Assembly: GCA_002706605.1 (NCBI GenBank)
Contig: PALT01000024.1
Span: 62,001 to 126,000, forward strand
Length of the DNA: 64,000 nt
Reading direction: 5' to 3'
From: Rhodovulum sp.
Lineage (GTDB): Bacteria > Pseudomonadota > Alphaproteobacteria > Rhodobacterales > Rhodobacteraceae
Below are positions 1 to 8,321 of this stretch, piece after piece; position 1 is the first letter of the stretch; every line of letters begins with the position of its first letter. The position numbers were made by a program, and so were the translations under genes. A model generated the notes under the pieces. It did no database searches. It saw only the letters and a program-made list of their open reading frames with translations, and had not been told where the DNA came from.

Positions 1-1
1 C

Positions 2-847
2 TTTGGTGAGGACGCAGGCCGTGCCCTGACCGAACATCCCGACATCAAAGCGATTGCCTTTGTCGGTGAGAGCCGCACAGGGTCAATGATCATGCGCCAA
101 GGGGCCGAGACCCTGAAGCGGTTCCATTTTGAACTGGGCGGCAAGAACCCCGTCATCGTGTTTGACGACGCGGATATGGAACGCGCGGTCGATGCGGCGG
201 CGTTCATGATCTATTCGCTGAACGGCGAGCGCTGCACGTCGTCCTCGCGCCTGTTGGTGCAGGAAAACATCTATGACGCGTTCACCGCCAAGGTGGCCGA
301 GGTCGCCAACCGCATCAAGGTGGGCCACCCGCTTGATCCTGAAACCGTTGTCGGGCCGCTGATCCATCCCGAGCACGAGGCCAAGGTCCTGTCCTATTTC
401 GACAAGGCCCGCGCAAGCGGCGCAACCATCGCCGCCGGTGGGGAAAAGATCGGGGATGCGGGATGCTATGTCCGCCCCACCCTGTTCACCAATGCCACCA
501 ATGACATGGACATCGCCCAAGAGGAAATCTTTGGCCCCGTCCTGACCGCGATCCCGTTCAAGGATGACGCGGACGCCCTGCGCATTGCGAACGACGTTCA
601 ATACGGTCTGGCCGCCTATCTGTGGACCAACGACCTGAACCGCGCGATGTACATGACCGACAACCTTGAGGCCGGTATGATGTGGGTGAATTCGGAAAAC
701 ATCCGCCATTTGCCCAGCCCCTTTGGCGGGGTCAAGGCATCGGGCATCGGGCGGGACGGCGGCGACTGGTCCTTCGATTTCTACATGGAAACCGTCAACG
801 TCAGCTTTCCGCGCCAATACCACAAGGTTCCGAAACTGGGCGGCTAA
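2..847 (+). CDS. hpaE: 5-carboxymethyl-2-hydroxymuconate semialdehyde dehydrogenase (5' truncated)
   Basis: NAD-dependent aldehyde dehydrogenase that oxidises the ring-cleavage semialdehyde of homoprotocatechuate to the dicarboxylic acid. The frame is open from base 2, so the N-terminal half lies outside the window; 281 residues remain. Visible ALDH signatures are the cofactor-site loop FVGESRTGS, the general-base motif FELGGKNPV and the nucleophile motif NGERCTSS, followed by EEIFGPV and a C-terminal SPFGGVKASGIGRDGG. The family alone would leave substrate open; the assignment to HpaE rests on the four hpa genes directly downstream on the same strand. There are 47 bases between its stop and hpaD, compatible with one transcript. 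Confidence 0.85.
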   Translation, partial: FGEDAGRALTEHPDIKAIAFVGESRTGSMIMRQGAETLKRFHFELGGKNPVIVFDDADMERAVDAAAFMIYSLNGERCTSSSRLLVQENIYDAFTAKVAEVANRIKVGHPLDPETVVGPLIHPEHEAKVLSYFDKARASGATIAAGGEKIGDAGCYVRPTLFTNATNDMDIAQEEIFGPVLTAIPFKDDADALRIANDVQYGLAAYLWTNDLNRAMYMTDNLEAGMMWVNSENIRHLPSPFGGVKASGIGRDGGDWSFDFYMETVNVSFPRQYHKVPKLGG

Positions 848-894
848 GCGCCCCGTTTCCCACCGACAAGACAGACAAAGAGAGAGACAGAGAC

Positions 895-1875
895 ATGCCC
901 ATTCCGGCCCCCAATCTCTACCCGCCGTTCAACATCCTGCGCCTCAGCCACGTCGTGTTCGGGGTCAAGGACCTTGCCGCCTCGCGCAAGTTCTATGTCG
1001 ACATCCTTGGGCTGCAGGTCACGGATGAGGACGAGCAGACCATCTATCTGCGCGCCATGGAAGAGCGCGGCCATCACTGTATGGTTCTGTGCAAATCCGA
1101 CACCAGCGAAGTGCACTCGCTATCCTTCAAGGTGTTTGACGAGGGCGAGTTGGACAAGGCGCACGACTGGTTCGCCGCCAAAGGCCACCCCGTCGCGTGG
1201 GTCGAGCGCCCCTATCAGGGTCGTACCCTTGCCACCACCGACAACTACGGGATGCCGATTGAGTTCTATTTCAAAATGGACCGCCTTGCGCCGATCCACC
1301 AGAAATACGAGCTCTACAAAGGCGTGAAACCCCTGCGCATCGACCATTTCAACTGTTACTCGCAATCCGTGGATGAGAGCGTCGCGTTCTATAACGAAAT
1401 CGGCTTTCGCGTGACGGAATACACCGAGGACGAAGAGAGCGGTCGCCTTTGGGCCGCGTGGACCCACCGCAAGGGCGGCGTGCATGACATCGCGTTCACC
1501 AACGGTCTGGGCCCGCGCCTGCACCACACCGCGTTCTGGGTACCCACGCCCCTGAACATCATCGACCTGTGCGATTTGATGGCGACCACCGGCTATGTGT
1601 CCAACATCGAACGCGGTCCGGGCCGCCACGGGATTTCGAACGCGTTTTTCCTCTATATCCTCGACCCCGACGGGCACCGGATTGAGATCTATTGCTCGGA
1701 TTATCAGACGGTCGATCCCGATCTTGAGGCGATCAAATGGGACCTCAAAGACCCCCAACGCCAAACCCTCTGGGGCGCCCCCGCGCCGCGCAGCTGGTTT
1801 GAACACGGGTCGACCTTTATCGGTGTAGACCCCAAGGACAGCGATCTGGCCGCAACGCCGATCATCGCCCCCTGA
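895..1875 (+). CDS. hpaD: 3,4-dihydroxyphenylacetate 2,3-dioxygenase
   Basis: Extradiol (type I, vicinal oxygen chelate) dioxygenase of 326 residues that opens the homoprotocatechuate ring next to the two hydroxyls. It has two tandem glyoxalase-like domains: residues ~15-128 (LSHVVFGVKDL start) and ~148-270 (RIDHFNCYSQS start). The likely metal ligands sit in the second domain: His151 in RIDHFN, a His of RLHHTAF (210/211) and Glu264 in HRIEIY, the 2-His-1-Glu pattern of the family. The C-terminal region after ~270 matches the extended tail of homoprotocatechuate enzymes rather than catechol enzymes. The frame is open further upstream, but ATG 895 is chosen because it follows an AGAGAGA purine stretch and gives the family's usual length. 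Confidence 0.9.
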   Translation: MPIPAPNLYPPFNILRLSHVVFGVKDLAASRKFYVDILGLQVTDEDEQTIYLRAMEERGHHCMVLCKSDTSEVHSLSFKVFDEGELDKAHDWFAAKGHPVAWVERPYQGRTLATTDNYGMPIEFYFKMDRLAPIHQKYELYKGVKPLRIDHFNCYSQSVDESVAFYNEIGFRVTEYTEDEESGRLWAAWTHRKGGVHDIAFTNGLGPRLHHTAFWVPTPLNIIDLCDLMATTGYVSNIERGPGRHGISNAFFLYILDPDGHRIEIYCSDYQTVDPDLEAIKWDLKDPQRQTLWGAPAPRSWFEHGSTFIGVDPKDSDLAATPIIAP

Positions 1876-1886
1876 GGAGACGGATC

Positions 1887-2759
1887 ATGACACCCATCCC
1901 CGCCCGCATTGCCGCCTTTCACGCCAATGGTGCTGACCGATACGGCGTTGTGACCGACGCCGGCATCATCGACATGACGCCCGAATACGGCGCACGTTTC
2001 CCGACCCTTCAGCACGTGGTTGAGGCCGGCGCGCTGGAAGAGGTGATCGCCGCCGCCGAGGGTCGCGCGCCCACCTACCGCGAAGAGGACGTGACCTATC
2101 TGATCCCGATTGCGCGTCCGGAAAAGCTGATCTGTATCGGGGTGAACTTCCCCGACCGGAACGCCGAATACAAAGACGGTCAGGCCCAGCCGACAAAGCC
2201 GTCGATGTTCATCCGCTTTCCGCGCTCTTTCACCGGTCACGGCGGCAATATGATCCGCCCCCCCGAGAGCGAACAGTTGGACTATGAAGGTGAGGTCACC
2301 ATCGTCATCGGCAAGGGCGGTCGCCGCATCGCGCGCGAAGACGCCTATGACCACATCGCGGCCCTGACCCTGTGCAATGAGGGCACGATCCGCGATTGGG
2401 TGCGCCACGCCAAATTCAACGTGACCCAAGGCAAGAACTGGGACAGCACCGGCGCGATTGGCCCGTGGCTGGTCCCGTTTCGTGGCGCGGATCAGCTGGA
2501 CGATATCGAACTGACCACCCGCGTGAACGGCGAGGTGCGTCAGAACGACCGCACCTCGAACATGATGTTCGATTTCCGGTTCATCGTGAATTACGTCTCG
2601 ACCTTTTGCACGCTGGTGCCCGGTGACGTGATCGTCTGTGGCACGCCCACCGGCGCGGGCGCGCGGTTCGATCCGCCCAAATGGCTGAAACCCGGTGACG
2701 TGGTTGAGGTCGAGGCCGAAGGCATCGGAATCCTGCGCAACGGCGTGGCGGACGAATGA
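1887..2759 (+). CDS. hpaG: Fumarylacetoacetase-fold isomerase/decarboxylase of the homoprotocatechuate pathway
   Basis: FAH-superfamily protein of 290 residues. The fold core begins at LICIGVNFPDRN (~residue 76), and the metal-site acidic cluster is visible as LDYEGEVTIVIGKG, with the C-terminal VCGTPTGAG loop typical of the family. In this pathway FAH proteins decarboxylate 5-oxopent-3-ene-1,2,5-tricarboxylate and isomerise the product to 2-oxohept-3-ene-1,7-dioate. E. coli HpaG is a two-domain fusion of over 400 residues; this one has a single domain, so whether it does one or both steps cannot be read from sequence. GGAG lies just before ATG 1887. Its last bases overlap hpaH by 4 nt (ATGA), indicating translational coupling. 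Confidence 0.8.
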   Translation: MTPIPARIAAFHANGADRYGVVTDAGIIDMTPEYGARFPTLQHVVEAGALEEVIAAAEGRAPTYREEDVTYLIPIARPEKLICIGVNFPDRNAEYKDGQAQPTKPSMFIRFPRSFTGHGGNMIRPPESEQLDYEGEVTIVIGKGGRRIAREDAYDHIAALTLCNEGTIRDWVRHAKFNVTQGKNWDSTGAIGPWLVPFRGADQLDDIELTTRVNGEVRQNDRTSNMMFDFRFIVNYVSTFCTLVPGDVIVCGTPTGAGARFDPPKWLKPGDVVEVEAEGIGILRNGVADE

Positions 2760-3559
2760 TGCTGTCCAAGGACGATATCACCACCGCCGCCGCCGACCTG
2801 CTCAGGGCCGAAGAGACACGGCAACAGATCGGTCTGTTGTCGCGTCGCCACCCAGACATCACGCTAGACGATGCCTATGCGATCCAGTCGGCGCAGATGG
2901 ACCAAAAGCTGGCCCAAGGGCGGCGGATCATCGGGTGGAAAATCGGCCTGACGTCCAAGGTGATGCAGGACGCATTGGGGATTTCCACCCCCGACAGTGG
3001 CGTGATCTATGACGACATGGATTTCGCCGATGGCTGCACCGTGCCCGCCGACCGGTTTATCCAGCCGCGGATCGAGGCCGAGATCGCCTTTGTGATGAAG
3101 GCCCCCCTGTCGGGCAAGGTCACGCGCGAACAGGTTCTGGCGGCCACGGATTACGTCGCTCCGTCGATTGAAATCCTTGATACGCGGATCCTGCGCGCCG
3201 ACGCCGACACCGGCCAGACGCGCAAGATTTTCGACACGGTCTCGGACAACGCGGCCAATGGCGGCATCGTTTTAGGCCCGCAGAAACACGATCCGAACAC
3301 GGTCGATCTGCGTTGGGTCGGGGCGATTTTGACCAAGAACGACGAGGTCGTCGCGACCGGTCTTGGCGCCGCCGTTCTGAACGATCCGGTGATGGGGATT
3401 GTCTGGCTGTCCGAACGCATGGGCCAATTCGGCCAACGGATCGAGGCCGGTCAGGTTGTCCTCGCGGGGTCGTTCATCGCGCCGATCGAATGCCCGTCCG
3501 GCACGCGCATCGACGCCGATTACGGCAGCTTTGGCCGCGTCACAGTGAATTTCGCATAG
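2756..3559 (+). CDS. hpaH: 2-oxo-hept-4-ene-1,7-dioate hydratase
   Basis: Hydratase of 267 residues in the 2-keto-4-pentenoate hydratase (MhpD/HpaH) branch of the FAH superfamily; it adds water to the 2-oxo-enoate before aldol cleavage. Recognisable stretches are IIGWKIGLTSKVMQ (~residues 61-74), the acidic metal-site region QPRIEAEIAFVM and the C-terminal PSGTRIDADYGSFG. The start ATG overlaps the hpaG stop by 4 nt; a second ATG follows immediately, so either methionine could initiate. Gene order G-H-I is the usual one in hpa clusters, which supports the specific substrate over a generic hydratase. Confidence 0.85.
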   Translation: MMLSKDDITTAAADLLRAEETRQQIGLLSRRHPDITLDDAYAIQSAQMDQKLAQGRRIIGWKIGLTSKVMQDALGISTPDSGVIYDDMDFADGCTVPADRFIQPRIEAEIAFVMKAPLSGKVTREQVLAATDYVAPSIEILDTRILRADADTGQTRKIFDTVSDNAANGGIVLGPQKHDPNTVDLRWVGAILTKNDEVVATGLGAAVLNDPVMGIVWLSERMGQFGQRIEAGQVVLAGSFIAPIECPSGTRIDADYGSFGRVTVNFA

Positions 3560-3568
3560 GAGGCCGCG

Positions 3569-4330
3569 ATGCCTGCACCCAAAAACACGTTCAAAGCCCG
3601 CCTTGGCACCGGTGACGTGCAGATCGGCCTGTGGCTGGGCCTTGGGGATCCGTCGGCGGCGGAACTGGCCGCCGGTACGGGGTTCGACTGGGTCCTGATT
3701 GACGGCGAACACGGTCCCAACGGCCTGCGCGATGTGCTGGATCAATTGCGCGGCATCGGTGACCAGACACAGGTCGTCGTGCGCACCCGCGACGACAACC
3801 GCGCCGACATCAAACAGATGCTGGACATCGGCGCGCAGACCCTGCTGGTCCCCATGATCGAGAGCGGGGCGCAGGCCGCCGAGGTCGTCCGGTCGATGAA
3901 ATACCCGCCCCAAGGGGTACGCGGCGTGGGCGCGGCCTTGGCCCGTGCGTCGGGCTATAACGGGATCACCGATTACCTGCAGACCGCCAATGACGAGGTC
4001 TGTGTCCTTGTCCAAGTCGAGAGCCGCGCGGGCATCGACGCGCTTGACGATATCCTGTCGGTGGACGGTGTGGACGGCGTGTTTGTCGGCCCCGCCGATC
4101 TGGCCGCCGATATGGGGATGCTGGGCAAACCCGGCGCACCCGAGGTGCAAGAGGTGGTGGTGTCCACCCTGACCCGCATCAGGGCCGCGGGCAAGGCGGC
4201 GGGCATCCTGACATCCGATCAAACACTGGCCGCCCAGTACAAAGAGATGGGCGTCGAATTCCTCGCCGTCGGATCAGACGTCGGGGTTCTGCGCGCGGGT
4301 CTCACCGCACTCAGGGCGGCGTACCGGTGA
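3569..4330 (+). CDS. hpaI: 4-hydroxy-2-oxoheptane-1,7-dioate aldolase
   Basis: Class II (metal-dependent) aldolase of 253 residues, HpcH/HpaI family, splitting the hydrated intermediate to pyruvate and succinate semialdehyde. Family signatures are GLGDPSAAELAAG near the start, LIDGEHGPN (~residues 43-51), PPQGVRGVGAALARAS, the metal-ligand Glu in VQVESRAGID and VFVGPADLAADMG. AGGAG precedes ATG 3569 with an 9-nt gap to hpaH. It is the last gene of the plus-strand hpa block; the next gene is convergent, and I see no strong terminator hairpin in the 37-bp gap. Confidence 0.88.
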   Translation: MPAPKNTFKARLGTGDVQIGLWLGLGDPSAAELAAGTGFDWVLIDGEHGPNGLRDVLDQLRGIGDQTQVVVRTRDDNRADIKQMLDIGAQTLLVPMIESGAQAAEVVRSMKYPPQGVRGVGAALARASGYNGITDYLQTANDEVCVLVQVESRAGIDALDDILSVDGVDGVFVGPADLAADMGMLGKPGAPEVQEVVVSTLTRIRAAGKAAGILTSDQTLAAQYKEMGVEFLAVGSDVGVLRAGLTALRAAYR

Positions 4331-4367
4331 CGATTTCGGTGGGGACCACGGCCCCTGTCCGACCGGG

Positions 4368-5201
4368 TTAGTCGATGGGAACCGGATCGGGCGGCGCCAC
4401 AAGCACCCACCCCGTGGGCAAGGGCCGGTAGTTCAAGGCGACTGGCGCGCCCACCTCAACCCCGGCCTCGGAAGGCCAATAATCCCCCGCAGGCCCACGC
4501 GGAATGTTACGATAAAACGCGGCGAAATCCCGTTGATACCCTGGGTCCAGCGCGTCGCGGTCGAGATCGTGAAACAGGACACAGTTATAAATCCGGAACG
4601 CGGGCAGCGACAGGCGATAGGTCGCGTCGGGATCGGGCAAATCCACCCTGCCGTCTGCCCGTTCCAAAACCACGTGGGGCCCATAGTCCCGCGTCAGGCG
4701 TAACACCCGCGACGTCCCGGGCAATAACACGATATCGGGCCAACCGGTTGCCGCACTGTCGTCAACCGAATGCCATGTGTTCGATGCACTGAGCAACTCA
4801 ATGGTGTCGTTGGGTACGGTCGCAGGGTGAACCGTTCCATCATCCTCGACCAAATCAGCAACCGCCATACGCCCCTTTGGCCCTGTCGCGGGTACAATGT
4901 CCGCGTCCCGCAAAAACCGATCCGTCAGGCATACAGGCACCGGCGTCGGGTTGTGCAGCGTGACCTGTGCCCGCATCCGCCCATTGCCAAGATCGCCAAG
5001 CCCAACCGCAGGCAGAAAATCCCGCAGCGCCAGCCGTTCAAACCCCGATTGCGGCAGGCCCTCGGGCACTGTCACCTCAATCGGTGTGGGATCAGCAAAG
5101 GGCGCGGGCGTCGCCGGCGCGTCCTGACAGGCCGCCAGCCCAGACACTATCATGGCACAAATTCCAAAGGTCTTGGCAAAACGGAACGGAAAACCCTGCA
5201 T
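4368..5201 (-). CDS. Lipoprotein of unknown function
   Basis: Protein of 277 residues with a type II signal peptide: basic n-region, hydrophobic core and the lipobox LAAC, giving a predicted lipid-anchored Cys at about residue 25, so it should be exported and membrane-tethered. The mature part is rich in Asp/Pro and reads as beta-strands (for example RMRAQVTLHNPTPVPVCL and TWHSVDDSAATGWPDIVLLPG), ending with a conserved-looking LFHDLDRDALDPGYQRDF segment. I do not recognise a family. ATG 5201 is preferred because it yields the clean signal peptide; an in-frame TTG lies 15 nt upstream. It lies 91 nt downstream of the signalling operon and could be read with it. Confidence 0.65.
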   Translation of the reverse strand: MQGFPFRFAKTFGICAMIVSGLAACQDAPATPAPFADPTPIEVTVPEGLPQSGFERLALRDFLPAVGLGDLGNGRMRAQVTLHNPTPVPVCLTDRFLRDADIVPATGPKGRMAVADLVEDDGTVHPATVPNDTIELLSASNTWHSVDDSAATGWPDIVLLPGTSRVLRLTRDYGPHVVLERADGRVDLPDPDATYRLSLPAFRIYNCVLFHDLDRDALDPGYQRDFAAFYRNIPRGPAGDYWPSEAGVEVGAPVALNYRPLPTGWVLVAPPDPVPID

Positions 5202-5292
5202 CAACACACCACCCAAAGCTGTTTATCTCAGCATACAGATCGCGCAGGGTTTGTATGCCCCAAAGGCAAAGACACGGGCGTTTTACGCCAAC

Positions 5293-6360
5293 CTACGGAC
5301 CTGTCTCGGGATGGGTCGGGATGTGCAGGCAATATTCCAAATAGGACGCGCCATCCCCCGAACAGCGCAGCGTGCCGCCCATCGCCCGCGTCAGTTCCAT
5401 GATATACAGAAGGCCATGCCCCGAAGGCGTGTCCGTCCCATCGAGAAACCTGTTGATCCGGTCAGGGTCCGAGTTGGTGCCATTGTCACGCACGTAGATG
5501 GACACGCCGTCGGGGGTGCGATCCGCCCAGAGTGTGATCAGCAGGTCGCGCGCCACCGCATGTTTCAACGCATTGCCCACAAGATTGACCAGAATTTCGA
5601 GGATGGCATCGCGGCTGCCGACAAAGGGTTCCGAGATCAGTTCATCAATCGTCCCTTTGCGTGCCTCAAGCTGAAGCCCGTAAATTTCCCGCAGGGTTGT
5701 CGCCAAATCCGACATCACGACCTGATCCAACCGCATCGCCAGATCGCGGCTGGGCTCGACCGCGATTGAGCGCAAACGCTCATTGATCATGGCAAGCGCC
5801 TCTTGGACGTTGCTGTGCATCAGGGCGACGACGCGCGCGGCGCTCTCGCTGAGGTTCGCCTCTTCTGCCAAGACCTCGGTCCCGTAGAGGACACCCGACA
5901 AGGGAGAGCGCAGATCATGGGCCAACATCGTCGCGACCGAGCGCAACCGCGTCCGATAGAGCAACCGCGACATCCGCCCCAGCCGCGCCCGATCCGCCCG
6001 CTGTATCGCAAGGCGCAGACCCTCGGCATCTACGGTCGATTTATAGCACAGCTCATCCACATCCGAGCGCGTCAGTTCCGTCGCAACGGCCCCATCAAAC
6101 GATCCGGTCAACACCACAATTCCGGCCTGCGCGGCGGTGGCGCTGCTGCTGCGCAACCATTTCGCCGCGTCCGATCCCGTCCCATCGCCTAGTTCGAAAT
6201 CAAAGATGAACAGGGCCTCTGGCGGCACCTCTGTCAGGTCCAGCTCGCTCAGCTCGGCGACCGAACGAAAGACCACAGGTTCTGGCAATCCCAGCTCTTG
6301 GAGCAAGAGCGAGACACGGATGACGTCAAGTTCTTCGTTTTCAAGCAGATAAATTTTCAA
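5293..6360 (-). CDS. Receiver domain fused to a C-terminal histidine kinase
   Basis: Two-component protein of 355 residues in the unusual order receiver then kinase. The receiver (residues ~1-120) keeps the phospho-acceptor Asp54 in FDFELGDG, Thr85 in VVLTGS and Lys106 in CYKST, but the acidic pair near the start is Glu-rich (LLENEE). The dimerisation helix carries the H-box LAHDLRSPLSG with His148. The ATP lid region keeps an N-box (LVNLVGNALKH), G1 (RDNGTN) and G2 (GHGLLY), so kinase activity is plausible. There is no membrane segment and no DNA-binding output. The only in-frame start is TTG at 6360; it follows the upstream receiver gene by 27 nt, completing a four-gene operon. Confidence 0.82.
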   Translation of the reverse strand: MKIYLLENEELDVIRVSLLLQELGLPEPVVFRSVAELSELDLTEVPPEALFIFDFELGDGTGSDAAKWLRSSSATAAQAGIVVLTGSFDGAVATELTRSDVDELCYKSTVDAEGLRLAIQRADRARLGRMSRLLYRTRLRSVATMLAHDLRSPLSGVLYGTEVLAEEANLSESAARVVALMHSNVQEALAMINERLRSIAVEPSRDLAMRLDQVVMSDLATTLREIYGLQLEARKGTIDELISEPFVGSRDAILEILVNLVGNALKHAVARDLLITLWADRTPDGVSIYVRDNGTNSDPDRINRFLDGTDTPSGHGLLYIMELTRAMGGTLRCSGDGASYLEYCLHIPTHPETGP

Positions 6361-6387
6361 CGCAGCACAACCAAATACATTTCACCC

Positions 6388-6837
6388 CTACACAGGAAGG
6401 ATCGAACACACCTTGATCCATTTCCCCATCATCTGAACACAATCCACAAAATCGTCCCCCGCATTTTCCTTGGTAATATAGCCGGTTACGCCCAATTCCA
6501 TCGCCCGCGCCACGTCGTCATCATCCGCCGAAGAGGTCAGGACAAACACCGGAACCTTGACCAGACGACTGTCGTTGTTCATCGCCGTGATCAGTTCAAA
6601 GCCGTTCATGATCGGCATATTCAGATCGGTCAGGACCACATACCGTTCATGGGCGTTCAGGGTGCTTTCGGAATAAAGATAGTCCAGCAACCTTTCTCCG
6701 TTTTCAAAGAATCGCACACGGTTGGACAGGCGCTTGGCCTTGAGGGCACTTTCGATCAGAAACCGGTCTAGGTCCTCGTCCTCGGCGACCAGAATCTCAA
6801 CCTCTTCCGCAGGGGTCATAGGGTTCATTTCGGTCAT
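6388..6837 (-). CDS. Single-domain response regulator (Rcp1-like)
   Basis: Stand-alone receiver of 149 residues with no output domain. Conserved positions are present: Asp20/Glu21 in LVAEDED, phospho-acceptor Asp71 in VVLTDLNMP, Thr101 in VLTSSA and Lys123 in YITKEN. The LNMPIMNGFEL context and slightly extended loops resemble the Rcp1/CheY-like receivers that shuttle phosphate from bacteriophytochrome-type kinases. It would accept a phosphoryl group from the flanking kinases and pass it on or act by protein contact. Its ATG overlaps the stop of the upstream membrane kinase by 4 nt, so the two are translationally coupled. Confidence 0.88.
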   Translation of the reverse strand: MTEMNPMTPAEEVEILVAEDEDLDRFLIESALKAKRLSNRVRFFENGERLLDYLYSESTLNAHERYVVLTDLNMPIMNGFELITAMNNDSRLVKVPVFVLTSSADDDDVARAMELGVTGYITKENAGDDFVDCVQMMGKWIKVCSILPV

Positions 6838-8321
6838 TGGACGTCTCCTGAAGGGAATAACATTTCGAAACTTGCCCCGCTCAAACGCACAGGGTCGTCA
6901 ATTTTGATGGTGCCGTTCATGCGTTCGGTCAGACGCTCAACAATGGCAAGGCCAAGCCCGCTTGCGCCGGAGCGGTGTTTGGGCTCTTGGGTTTGAAACG
7001 GTTTGAACACGCGTTCGCGGACGGCGGGTGGAATGCCGACGCCGTTGTCCTCATAGCGGATGCGCACCCGTCCTTCGATCTGGTCCACCACAAAGACCGC
7101 TTCCGGGTGTTCCGCGCGCCCGTGCTGGATCGAATTTTCAAGCAGGTTTTCAAACACTCGGATCAACGCCCCGCGATCCCCCAGAATGACCGCGTCGCCA
7201 TCCCCCTCAATGCTGATCTCGACCCGCCCTGCGTACCCCGCGGACACCTGACGCAACACTGCGGCGACCCGCACCGGTTTTGTCTCCAGCTCTTCGTCGC
7301 GACTGCGGATATAGCGGATGAAAGAGGTGCTGAGATCCTCAATGCGCTTTAGCGACTTTATCTGTTCCTGATCCACCTGCGCGTCGGACATGCCGCGCTG
7401 GGCCTTGAGGGCGTGGCGCATCGTGACAAGGGTACGCACATTGCGTACCGGCGATTTCAGATCATGAGACAGAGAGCTGACGATGAGGGCCAGATCCGCA
7501 TTCTGGCGGGCAATCCGGTCGGCCTGTGCCTTGTGCACAATGGCCAGTTTTGCGTTGTCAAAGCCATACATCAACGTCGCCCTGATCCCCGCCAGAACCG
7601 TGCCAAACACCGCAACGGTCAACAGGTAGGACACCAAATTGTCGGGCTTGGGGACGTTGACGAACCAGCTGAGCAGCAGAAACACAAACACCGCCGGAAA
7701 GAACCCAAGGCGCCAGTTCGCGTCTAGGCGGCCATCCCGCGCGTGCCGCCAGAAATCGAATAAAAAGGCGGCAAAGAACAGGATCGTCATCGGCCCCATG
7801 CCACTGCCATGGGTGAGGTTCAGGACCGTATCATTCACGACGAACAGCTCGTAAACTCCATAAGATGTCAGCCCAACCACCATGAAAAACCGCCACGACG
7901 TCAGGCGATCCGTCTCGCCCGTCGCAAGTTGCGTCACCAAAAACACCGCCATAGCGGTCTCAAGCGAGGACACGCCGGGAAATGCCTCGGGCAGATGACT
8001 GGACAGGGTGATCAGTTCCACCGAGGGCAGGATGAACACCCCCACATAGATCACGATCAACGCCAACGACACGACCTGTAGCACACCGCGCAACACGGCC
8101 ACCGCCACGACCAGACGCGGTTTGTCCACGATCATGAACAGCACTCCCAATAGGGACAACAACACTGCCGTGGTGATCTGGGTACGGTTCAGGACGGCAA
8201 ACGGGGCAATCGCCGCCTCTAGTTCGGGGCGATACAGTTCGGCCACTTGCGACAGGACCAACAGCGCAAGCATGGCCAGCCATAGGCGCTTGTCATACGG
8301 GGGCCTGACTGCCGCGCTCAT
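6834..8321 (-). CDS. Membrane-bound sensor histidine kinase
   Basis: Histidine kinase of 495 residues. The first ~250 residues hold about seven or eight hydrophobic segments (roughly 13-28, 48-65, 70-98, 120-135, 143-163, 176-192, 206-223, 230-250) with short loops, so the sensor is the membrane bundle itself rather than a periplasmic domain. A short linker leads to the H-box SSLSHDLKSPVRN (His286), then N-box ENLLENSIQHG, G1 EDNGVGIP and G2 GASGLGLAIVE, all intact. It starts within the 4-nt overlap with the PAS protein upstream and ends within a 4-nt overlap with the receiver downstream. The signal sensed is unknown. Confidence 0.88.
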   Translation of the reverse strand: MSAAVRPPYDKRLWLAMLALLVLSQVAELYRPELEAAIAPFAVLNRTQITTAVLLSLLGVLFMIVDKPRLVVAVAVLRGVLQVVSLALIVIYVGVFILPSVELITLSSHLPEAFPGVSSLETAMAVFLVTQLATGETDRLTSWRFFMVVGLTSYGVYELFVVNDTVLNLTHGSGMGPMTILFFAAFLFDFWRHARDGRLDANWRLGFFPAVFVFLLLSWFVNVPKPDNLVSYLLTVAVFGTVLAGIRATLMYGFDNAKLAIVHKAQADRIARQNADLALIVSSLSHDLKSPVRNVRTLVTMRHALKAQRGMSDAQVDQEQIKSLKRIEDLSTSFIRYIRSRDEELETKPVRVAAVLRQVSAGYAGRVEISIEGDGDAVILGDRGALIRVFENLLENSIQHGRAEHPEAVFVVDQIEGRVRIRYEDNGVGIPPAVRERVFKPFQTQEPKHRSGASGLGLAIVERLTERMNGTIKIDDPVRLSGASFEMLFPSGDVQ

